A DNA stretch of 5,230 nucleotides from an uncultured Granulicatella sp. (GTDB lineage: Bacteria > Bacillota > Bacilli > Lactobacillales > Aerococcaceae). The stretch is from NCBI GenBank assembly GCA_900551535.1, contig URWJ01000107.1, forward strand, positions 1 to 5,230, given 5' to 3'. Of this stretch, positions 1-5,031 are shown piece after piece. Below the pieces are notes generated by a model. It was given only the letters and a program-made list of their open reading frames with translations. It searched no databases and had not been told where the DNA came from. Both the position numbers and the translations under genes were made by a program. Position 1 is the stretch's first letter, and every line of letters starts with the position of its first letter.

Positions 1-521
1 GCAATCACATTACTTGGAATGTCTTTTGTTACGACAGATCCAGACCCGATGACTGTATTATCGCCAATCGTCACTCCCGGATTCACCGTCACATTTGCCC
101 CGAGCCATACGCTATTGCCAATCGTAATCGGCTTGCCAAATTCTGGACCCGCATTGCGCGTTTCGGCATCAGTTGGATGACCTGGCGTTACAAGCGATAC
201 GTGCGGACCGAACATGCAGTTGTCCCCAATCGTAATCGGCGCTACGTCTAGTAATGTACAGTCAAAATTCGCATAGAAGCCTTCGCCAATCGTTGTATGA
301 ACTCCGTAGTCCACATAGACAGGTTGCTCCATGTAAATCTTCTCGCCTGTTTTTCCGAATAACTGTTTCAACAATGCTCGTCTTCCTTCGAAATCATCGA
401 AGTCCAAACGATTGTATTGTTGCGCTAGTTTTTTCCCTTTAATTGATAAGTCTCTTAGCCCTTCTGTGAGAGACGGAATATATAAGTCTCCCGTGAGCAT
501 ACGTTCTTTCATGGTTTTCAT
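1..521 (-). CDS. Maltose/galactoside-type O-acetyltransferase, 3' end cut by window edge
   Basis: The product would transfer an acetyl group from acetyl-CoA to a sugar hydroxyl in the cytoplasm (family knowledge; LacA/Maa group of the hexapeptide acyltransferases). Visible are 173 residues plus part of the next codon. Residues about 4-55 match the Mac domain (KERMLTGDLY near the start, AQQYN at 33-37). Residues about 70-173 are hexapeptide repeats of the left-handed beta helix (APITIGDN, KPITIGNSVWLGANV, PGVTIGDNTVIGSGSVV). The motif TPGHPTDAETR places the likely catalytic histidine at residue 115. Family members are about 185-200 residues, so only a short tail is missing. The start at 521 is chosen because AAAGGAG (529-535) lies 7 nt upstream; the Met at codon 4 is too far from it. 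It begins 18 bp after the upstream transporter's stop with no terminator between, so co-transcription is plausible. Its GC content is higher than that of the transporters. Maltose, galactoside or another acceptor cannot be told apart from sequence. Confidence 0.93.
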   Translation of the reverse strand, partial: MKTMKERMLTGDLYIPSLTEGLRDLSIKGKKLAQQYNRLDFDDFEGRRALLKQLFGKTGEKIYMEQPVYVDYGVHTTIGEGFYANFDCTLLDVAPITIGDNCMFGPHVSLVTPGHPTDAETRNAGPEFGKPITIGNSVWLGANVTVNPGVTIGDNTVIGSGSVVTKDIPSNVI

Positions 522-528
522 TTAGATA

Positions 529-535
529 CTCCTTT
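529..535 (-). promoter_or_regulatory. Ribosome binding site of the acetyltransferase
   Basis: AAAGGAG on the minus strand lies 7 nt before the ATG at 521, inside the 18-bp gap after the transporter stop codon. It fixes the acetyltransferase start and shows that this gene can be translated from a transcript covering the transporter genes. Confidence 0.8.
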
Positions 536-539
536 ATAG

Positions 540-2105
540 CTAGTTCTCCAATTGAATCACATGATCAAAAAGATTTCTATTCTCTTCGATAAAATGATGT
601 GTCACCATTATAACGGTTAATTCTGGATTTGACAAAATCATTTTCTCAATACGAGCAGCGCTCTCCATATCTAAGCTGGCCGTACTTTCATCAAAAAGAA
701 GGATTTTATCAAATTGCGTTAATGCTCTCGCTATAGAAATTCTCTGTCTTTGGCCACCAGATAATTGACTACTATGCTCAGTAACTGCATCATCCAATTG
801 ACAAAACTGCTGAATACCTAGCTCATCTGGAAGTGAGATTTTTTTGCTCTTGTCCCACAAAGTTATATTCTCTTTAACCGTTGCGTTAAACAAATGATTC
901 TTTTGAGGATTGTAGTGAACCATACTACGCAATTGAACTACTTGTTCCTTCGATAGTTCTTTTCCATCTAAATATACTTCCCCAGAATAGTCATTGTTTT
1001 CTCCTGCAAGAAAATGTAATAATGTCGATTTCCCGCTTCCGCTATCCCCGACTAGAGCATATTTCTTACCTTTCTCAATCGTAAAGGAGGTTGGTTTCAC
1101 AATTTTATTTCCGTTGACAGCTACTTCTACAGATCTCAATTCTAGAGAGTCCTTCAGTTTCAGTTCTTCTTGCAGCATTTCGTCAGGGAGGATGGATTCA
1201 TATTTATCAAAATATACTTGAACAGATTTATACTGTACTAAATTTTGCGCGATTAAGCTGACTTTGCCGAAAAGGACACCTGTAAATGAACCAATACTTC
1301 CCATAACCCCAATCGATACTACTCCATTAACTACAAGATATCCGACTAAAATAGCACTCAATGATTGACCTAAACTATTCACTGCTCCTGAAGCAATTCC
1401 AGAGAGCATGAATGCGCGAATTAAACGAACCACCGCATCTTTAACAGCGTTCGATTCAAATTGGATGCGATTTTTAAAGGTATCCATTTTATTTAATGCA
1501 TAGAATACAGAATAACCCTCTAGTAAATTTTGTACATTCGAAGAAAATTTTTCTTGGGTTGTAGAATAACTTTCCAGTACTTTCTTCGTATGTGGTTCGA
1601 ATAATTTTGGAACCACTAGAAGTCCGCTAATTAATACCACTAAGAACAATAGAATAGACCAGTGATAAGTAAGGATAACTCCTATGGATAACAGCACCGT
1701 TAGTACACTTTCTGTTATCATAAAGAACAGTGGAAGTCCCAATGACGAGATTCTCTCCATATCATTTGTCATCCAAGATACATACTCTGGAAATTCACGT
1801 TTGGTGATTTCCATATAATTCGCCTTACGAAGTTTTTCTGCAATTTCTTCCCTTAATTCCGTATTGACTAATTGAATGAATTTTTCTTGTCGAACGGAAA
1901 ATAAGAATTCTGAATACGATAATATTCCTTTCATAGCGAACCGGATTGCCAACGCTCCTACAAATTGCCAAGCGTTTAAGGCGACTAACCCGTCAATGGC
2001 AAATGCAATAATCGCAATATTCGCTACGGTTAAAAGACTCTTAATAACCACTAGTACGAGAAGAATCATTACTTTGGATGGATGTTGTAGTAACTTCTGT
2101 TTCAT
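540..2105 (-). CDS. ABC half-transporter, exporter type (permease fused to ATPase), second of a pair
   Basis: This 521-residue protein has an N-terminal transmembrane domain (residues about 1-290) and a C-terminal nucleotide-binding domain (about 320-521), the layout of type IV (formerly B-family) ABC exporters. Hydrophobic spans are visible near 11-40, 46-70, 122-145, 148-166, 232-258 and 261-288. The ATPase motifs are intact: Walker A GDSGSGKST (353-361), Q-loop Gln401 in NPQKNH, signature LSGGQ (448-452), Walker B ILLFDE with catalytic Glu473, D-loop SLD (477-479) and switch His503 in VTHH. The A-loop aromatic normally found before Walker A is replaced: the segment reads VEVAVNG. There is no N-terminal peptidase domain, so it is not a C39-type bacteriocin maturation exporter. 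At 521 residues it is slightly shorter than the usual 570-600. Its start overlaps the stop of its paralogue as ATGA, with AAGGAG at 2114-2119, 8 nt upstream. The pair most likely forms a heterodimer. The substrate is unknown; a peptide or toxic compound is likely. Confidence 0.95.
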   Translation of the reverse strand: MKQKLLQHPSKVMILLVLVVIKSLLTVANIAIIAFAIDGLVALNAWQFVGALAIRFAMKGILSYSEFLFSVRQEKFIQLVNTELREEIAEKLRKANYMEITKREFPEYVSWMTNDMERISSLGLPLFFMITESVLTVLLSIGVILTYHWSILLFLVVLISGLLVVPKLFEPHTKKVLESYSTTQEKFSSNVQNLLEGYSVFYALNKMDTFKNRIQFESNAVKDAVVRLIRAFMLSGIASGAVNSLGQSLSAILVGYLVVNGVVSIGVMGSIGSFTGVLFGKVSLIAQNLVQYKSVQVYFDKYESILPDEMLQEELKLKDSLELRSVEVAVNGNKIVKPTSFTIEKGKKYALVGDSGSGKSTLLHFLAGENNDYSGEVYLDGKELSKEQVVQLRSMVHYNPQKNHLFNATVKENITLWDKSKKISLPDELGIQQFCQLDDAVTEHSSQLSGGQRQRISIARALTQFDKILLFDESTASLDMESAARIEKMILSNPELTVIMVTHHFIEENRNLFDHVIQLEN

Positions 2106-3682
2106 AATGATTTCTCCTTCCCTAAGTAAATCACTTCATCAAATAAATCGCGATGTTCTTCAAAAAAATGATGTGTCACAATCACAAGGGTTAGGTTAGG
2201 ATTTTGAAGGAGTTGAGCTTCTATACTTCGCGCACTTTCCAAATCTAAATTCGCGGTACTTTCATCAAGTAATAACACCTTATCTGATTCAAGTAACGTT
2301 CTAGCAAGCGCTAATCGTTGTCGTTGCCCTCCTGATAACTTAGTTCCATGTTCACTAACAACTTCCTGAGCATTCGTAAATTGATTCAATCCCATTTGAC
2401 TAGACTCTTCCTCAAACGGACGCTCTTCCCATAGCGTAATATTATCTTTTACTGTGGCGTTAAAAATATGGTTCTTCTGAGGATTGTAAGCAGTAATATT
2501 ACGCAACTGTACAATTTGTTCCTTAGAAAGAGACTTCCCATCGAGAATCACTTCACCTGTAAACTCGTGATTTCGACCGGCTAAGAAATTCAATAACGTT
2601 GATTTTCCAGTACCGCTATCCCCTAACAACGCATATTTCTTTCCTTTTTCGATAGTGAAGGTCACGGGCTGTACAATGACATGCCCATTCACGCTGACGG
2701 TGACATCTCGTAACGATAAAGTCTGTTGCAGAGAGCTGTTGTCTGGTTGTAAATTCGAATCTGCTTCTAAGCTATTAAATTTATCAAAATAAACATGAAT
2801 CGATTTTAACTGAACTAATTGTTGAACAACTTGTTCTAACGATGCAAAGCAGTTAAATGTAAGAGAGCCTGCTGCAGTAAATGCCCCCACTGAAATCATC
2901 CCAGCAAACACCATGATTCCGGCTACGACATCTACTGAGATTTTTCCGATGAAATTCAGTAACGAAATGCACAATTGTACGAATGAAAACTTCTTTCTAT
3001 AACTTACTTTAACGTCTGATAATGCATCTGAAGCGACTTTAATTCGCTTCACAAATTGTCCCACTGCATTTGAGGTATAAAACACTTCGAATCCTTTAAA
3101 TAAGTTTTGAACGGTTGTAGTAAATGCTTCATTAGCAGCCGATAGATTTGAAGTAGCTTCCTTGGTTTGTTTTTGAAACCACTTCGGCGTGAGAATAAGC
3201 ATCACTGCTACCAAAACAGTCACAACTGCTAATCCCCAATGGAATAATGAGAGAGAAATCAATGCAAAGATTAACATCATTCCGCTTCCGATGCTATTGA
3301 ATAACACGGCAAACCCATTGTCTTCTAATTGCTCTAAATCACTTGTAAACCATGAAACGTACGCAGAAACATCTTTTTCTGTCACTGTTGAATAATTCGC
3401 ACGACCGATTCTGTCAGCAATTTCTCCTCGGATTTCAATGCTAATTTTTTGGATGAGCTTATTCAGCTGCACATTATATCCATATAACGATGCCAAATAA
3501 ACTCCACTGAAAGCTATTCCTACTAACTTCCACATTAAAAACGTAGAAAAATCGCCCTTTACCAAAGCATTAAATGCTGGTGCATTCAACGAAATACTAA
3601 TAATAGAGGATGCATTTTCCAAAAAAGATAATAACACCACAACAAGAGATGCTACTTTATGCCTGAGCAGATACCGTTTCAT
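2102..3682 (-). CDS. ABC half-transporter, exporter type (permease fused to ATPase), first of a pair
   Basis: This 526-residue protein has a membrane domain (about 1-290, hydrophobic stretches near 10-37, 48-68, 124-147, 150-165, 233-260 and 262-282) followed by an ATPase domain (about 320-526). Motifs seen are Walker A GDSGTGKST (354-362), Q-loop Gln402, signature LSGGQ (449-453), Walker B VLLLDE with Glu474, D-loop NLD (478-480) and switch His504 in VTHH. Both catalytic glutamates of the pair are present, so neither ATP site looks degenerate by these motifs. The A-loop aromatic is missing here too (VTVSVNG). It is clearly paralogous to the downstream protein: from the TFTIEKGKKYAL segment to NITLW most positions agree, and both membrane domains end in a VYFDK motif. 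The start at 3682 follows AGGAGGA (3692-3698) by 9 nt. Translation of the two genes is probably coupled through the 4-bp overlap. Nothing identifies the substrate; the Rgg-type regulator and small peptide gene upstream favour a peptide-related role (inference). Confidence 0.95.
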   Translation of the reverse strand: MKRYLLRHKVASLVVVLLSFLENASSIISISLNAPAFNALVKGDFSTFLMWKLVGIAFSGVYLASLYGYNVQLNKLIQKISIEIRGEIADRIGRANYSTVTEKDVSAYVSWFTSDLEQLEDNGFAVLFNSIGSGMMLIFALISLSLFHWGLAVVTVLVAVMLILTPKWFQKQTKEATSNLSAANEAFTTTVQNLFKGFEVFYTSNAVGQFVKRIKVASDALSDVKVSYRKKFSFVQLCISLLNFIGKISVDVVAGIMVFAGMISVGAFTAAGSLTFNCFASLEQVVQQLVQLKSIHVYFDKFNSLEADSNLQPDNSSLQQTLSLRDVTVSVNGHVIVQPVTFTIEKGKKYALLGDSGTGKSTLLNFLAGRNHEFTGEVILDGKSLSKEQIVQLRNITAYNPQKNHIFNATVKDNITLWEERPFEEESSQMGLNQFTNAQEVVSEHGTKLSGGQRQRLALARTLLESDKVLLLDESTANLDLESARSIEAQLLQNPNLTLVIVTHHFFEEHRDLFDEVIYLGKEKSL

Positions 3683-3691
3683 TGATTTCTT

Positions 3692-3698
3692 TCCTCCT
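3692..3698 (-). promoter_or_regulatory. Ribosome binding site of the first transporter gene
   Basis: AGGAGGA on the minus strand lies 9 nt before the ATG at 3682. It is a near-perfect Shine-Dalgarno sequence and decides the start. Confidence 0.85.
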
Positions 3699-3701
3699 AT
3701 A

Positions 3702-3719
3702 AATTTCTAAATAGAAATT
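3702..3719. repeat. Perfect 7-bp inverted repeat in the transporter leader
   Basis: AATTTCT (3702-3708) and AGAAATT (3713-3719) are exact reverse complements around a 4-base centre. The repeat overlaps the downstream half of the TATAAT at 3717-3722 and the expected transcription start, where a repressor could act. It is AT-rich, so chance symmetry is possible and an RNA hairpin would be weak. Confidence 0.45.
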
Positions 3720-3838
3720 ATATACCGTTTCAAATCCCCTAAATCCATTAGGAATACTCTCATCATTGTCTCCGTTTTGAATTTTCCATTAACCATTTTG
3801 ATGCGTTGAGTATAACAGTATATTTTATTTGTACTCAT
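3707..3838 (-). CDS. Possible 43-residue peptide gene directly after the regulator (uncertain)
   Basis: An open frame of 43 codons begins with ATG immediately after the regulator's TAA stop, in the same frame, and ends with TAG at 3707-3709. The product would be basic and contain one Cys (residue 8); it has no clear signal peptide. No Shine-Dalgarno sequence precedes the first ATG, so translation would depend on reinitiation after the regulator stop. An internal double ATG (3761-3766) is preceded by GGAG at 3770-3773, giving a shorter 18-19 residue version, MMRVFLMDLGDLKRYIISI. The frame overlaps the candidate transporter promoter, which argues that either the frame or the promoter is fortuitous. 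I do not recognise the sequence. It could be a small peptide substrate, a leader peptide or noncoding DNA. Confidence 0.25.
   Translation of the reverse strand: MSTNKIYCYTQRIKMVNGKFKTETMMRVFLMDLGDLKRYIISI
3717..3722 (-). promoter_or_regulatory. Candidate -10 box (TATAAT) for the transporter operon
   Basis: A perfect TATAAT on the minus strand lies 34 nt upstream of the transporter start codon. No good -35 hexamer is found 16-18 bp further upstream (ATTTAG, GATTTA and GGATTT are the candidates). A strong -10 without a -35 is typical of promoters needing an activator, which would suit control by the adjacent Rgg-type protein. The site is AT-rich and could be coincidental. Confidence 0.45.
3738..3752. 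repeat. Short inverted repeat at the expected -35 position, candidate operator
   Basis: CCTAA (3738-3742) and TTAGG (3748-3752) form a perfect 5-bp inverted repeat around ATCCA. Its centre is about 35 bp upstream of the transcription start expected from the TATAAT at 3717-3722, where the -35 box is absent. A regulator binding here could recruit RNA polymerase. The arms are short, so this is only a candidate. Confidence 0.3.
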
Positions 3839-4705
3839 TTATTTATCATATATAGTTGGTAAGAACATCTTCGCATATTTTTTGTAATCATGGGCTCGTT
3901 CCACTTCTCCAATAAAAATCAAAAAATCAATTGCTTGTTCAACCTTTGCTTTACCTAGATTAACATGCCCATTTTTAATCATCAAAAGACCTTTATAATA
4001 ATTTACCTTTAATCTTTCATAAAAAAGAGGGGTATCCTTTAACATCTTCTCTAATTTATCTATAAGAATTGAAGCTGATCTATATTGTTCCTCTTCCAAA
4101 TCCTTTCTTATTACATTTAACATAATTCTTCCAATTTGTTCTAAGAAACTTTTTGAATTAGAAAACAAATAACTCTTTTTATCAAGTCTACTTACAAACT
4201 CATTAATTCGATCAGATGAGAAGAAAATTGAAAAATTCCCGAAGATCATCAATTCGTATCTTCCCCAATCTTCGACAGAATACAGGTAATCTACAATTTT
4301 CTTTATATCCCTTTTATCATTTTCTATATTCAGTAGCTTATTAATATGAAATTTTATAAGTAATTGGTTATGATAATGACAATAATTTCCAGTTTCCTTT
4401 TCTAACTCCAACTCTTCCATACACAACTCGTTTAACAAACTAACTTCTTTTTTCACAATTACCGATCTAAACTTATCCAAGAAGTTCTGATAGCTATCAA
4501 CCTCTTTACGATATAGAACCTCAAATTCTGAAAAAGATATATTCATTCGTTTTAATAATCTAAAAAAATTTTTATCTGTGGTATCAGTTTCTCCTCGTTC
4601 GTATTTTGATAGTTGTGAAATTGACATAATCCCATTTGACAATTCTTTTTGAGTAAGCCCTTTACACTCCCTTAAAGACTTTATTAAATATCCCAATTTT
4701 TCCAT
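3839..4705 (-). CDS. Rgg/GadR/MutR-family transcriptional regulator
   Basis: This 288-residue cytoplasmic DNA-binding protein is the normal length for the family. Residues about 5-40 form an XRE-type helix-turn-helix: LTQKELSNGI is helix 2 and SISQLSKYERGE the recognition region. The remainder is the helical repeat domain typical of Rgg proteins, with the characteristic VEDWGRYELMIFGN segment at 144-157. In well-studied members this domain binds a short signalling peptide imported from outside, which changes DNA binding (family knowledge). A secreted-peptide gene lies divergently 94 bp away and an ABC transporter pair lies downstream on the same strand, the arrangement expected for a local peptide-responsive switch (inference). 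The start at 4705 follows AGGAGGA (4711-4717) by 5 nt. The gene is very AT-rich (hand-counted lines 20-32% GC), lower than its neighbours and consistent with transfer. Which peptide it senses, and whether it activates or represses, cannot be read from the sequence. Confidence 0.93.
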   Translation of the reverse strand: MEKLGYLIKSLRECKGLTQKELSNGIMSISQLSKYERGETDTTDKNFFRLLKRMNISFSEFEVLYRKEVDSYQNFLDKFRSVIVKKEVSLLNELCMEELELEKETGNYCHYHNQLLIKFHINKLLNIENDKRDIKKIVDYLYSVEDWGRYELMIFGNFSIFFSSDRINEFVSRLDKKSYLFSNSKSFLEQIGRIMLNVIRKDLEEEQYRSASILIDKLEKMLKDTPLFYERLKVNYYKGLLMIKNGHVNLGKAKVEQAIDFLIFIGEVERAHDYKKYAKMFLPTIYDK

Positions 4706-4710
4706 AATGT

Positions 4711-4730
4711 TCCTCCTACTCCAATACTCC
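4711..4730 (-). promoter_or_regulatory. Regulator ribosome binding site with three tandem GGAG units
   Basis: On the minus strand the leader reads GGAGTATTGGAGTAGGAGGA: GGAG occurs at 4727-4730, 4719-4722 and 4713-4716. The last unit, within AGGAGGA, is correctly placed before the ATG at 4705. The middle unit belongs to the inverted-repeat arm at 4718-4726. The purine-rich triplication may serve translation or be a protein-binding direct repeat. Confidence 0.6.
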
Positions 4731-4790
4731 TACAAAAATAATTTTCAATCTTTACAAAAGTGTATTCTATTAACAAATAAATATTGGAGT
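4718..4790. repeat. Perfect 9-bp inverted repeat spanning the divergent control region
   Basis: ACTCCAATA (4718-4726) and TATTGGAGT (4782-4790) are exact reverse complements separated by 55 bp. Read in the direction of each gene, both leaders carry the same TATTGGAGT, 12 nt before the regulator start and 9 nt before the peptide start. The arms could be paired operator sites for the regulator that allow DNA looping. Part of the identity is explained by both arms containing a Shine-Dalgarno-like GGAG. Confidence 0.6.
4742..4779. promoter_or_regulatory. Overlapping divergent promoter region between regulator and peptide gene
   Basis: Both promoters must lie in the 94 bp between the two start codons. 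On the minus strand TAGAAT (4764-4769) is a 5/6 match to a -10 box for the regulator, without a good -35. An alternative is TTGTTA (4771-4776) 17 bp before TGTAAAGAT. On the plus strand TTTACA (4751-4756) is a 5/6 match to a -35 box, but no good -10 lies 16-18 bp downstream. TATTCT (4763-4768) is a 4/6 -10 match with only TTTTCA (4742-4747) 15 bp upstream. The candidate elements overlap, so the promoters probably interfere with each other, and the peptide promoter looks weak without an activator. Exact assignment is uncertain. Confidence 0.35.
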
Positions 4791-4799
4791 TGATTTTCT

Positions 4800-4934
4800 A
4801 TGAGAAAAAAATTGTTATTAGCTTTTCTATTCCTATCACTTTTGTTATTTTCGTCTTTTTCTAAAAATAACTTAGATTCTCATTTAGGTTATGTTGATGA
4901 TATAGTTGTTATAGATGATTCTACAATTTTTTAA
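4800..4934 (+). CDS. Small secreted peptide, candidate Rgg pheromone precursor (44 aa)
   Basis: ATG at 4800 follows TTGGAG (4784-4789) by 10 nt and the frame ends with TAA at 4932-4934. The product starts MRKKLLLAFLFL: a basic n-region (Arg2, Lys3, Lys4) and an uninterrupted hydrophobic core to about residue 20, then a polar stretch. Ser19-Phe-Ser21 before Lys22 is a possible signal peptidase site. The remaining 23 residues are acidic, with Asp at 26, 33, 34, 39 and 40, and include DDIVVIDD followed by STIF at the C terminus. Streptococcal SHP pheromones also have a basic, hydrophobic N terminus and release a C-terminal peptide starting with Asp or Glu followed by branched hydrophobic residues; DIVVI resembles that core. 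At 44 residues this one is longer than most SHPs and has an unusual acidic extension. The position, divergent from the Rgg-type gene, supports the role. It could instead be a small secreted or bacteriocin-like peptide. Confidence 0.65.
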   Translation: MRKKLLLAFLFLSLLLFSSFSKNNLDSHLGYVDDIVVIDDSTIF

Positions 4935-4974
4935 TCTACGCACATTATAACATCTAACAAAACAGGAACAATAC

Positions 4975-5012
4975 AAAAAACGTGGAGATTTCGTACTTTC
5001 TCCACGTTTTTT
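4975..5012. terminator. Bidirectional rho-independent terminator
   Basis: CGTGGAGA (4981-4988) and TCTCCACG (4999-5006) form a perfect 8-bp stem around a 10-base loop. AAAAAA (4975-4980) and TTTTTT (5007-5012) flank it, extending the symmetry to 14 bp. A hairpin followed by a U-run is produced on both strands. It lies 40 bp after the peptide gene stop (plus strand) and 19 bp after the thioredoxin-like gene stop (minus strand), so it can serve both converging genes and insulate the regulator region from the gene to the right. Confidence 0.9.
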
Positions 5013-5031
5013 CGATTAAAATATTGCATTT

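Noticed and set aside
254..442. 62-codon open frame on the plus strand
   Set aside because: It is antisense to the acetyltransferase, whose family motifs are convincing in the minus-strand frame.
994..1221. 75-codon open frame on the plus strand
   Set aside because: It is antisense to the ATPase domain of the second transporter, including Walker A, and its composition simply mirrors that domain.
540..2105. Possible C39 peptidase-type bacteriocin exporter
   Set aside because: Neither transporter has an N-terminal peptidase domain; both begin directly with membrane segments.
1876..2199. 107-codon open frame on the plus strand
   Set aside because: It lies opposite the 5' part of the second transporter gene and the end of the first, whose minus-strand proteins are clear ABC exporters. 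It has no recognisable domain, so it is an antisense shadow.
3189..3395. 68-codon open frame on the plus strand
   Set aside because: It lies fully inside the membrane domain of the first transporter on the opposite strand and has no supporting features.
540..3682. Tandem duplication as a recent DNA repeat
   Set aside because: The two transporter genes are similar in protein, especially in the ATPase domain, but their nucleotide sequences differ at many positions, so they are old paralogues rather than a recent duplication.
3683..3838. Rho-independent terminator between regulator and transporters
   Set aside because: The inverted repeats here are short and AT-rich or have 5-bp arms, and none is followed by a U-run in the minus-strand transcript, so readthrough from the regulator is possible.
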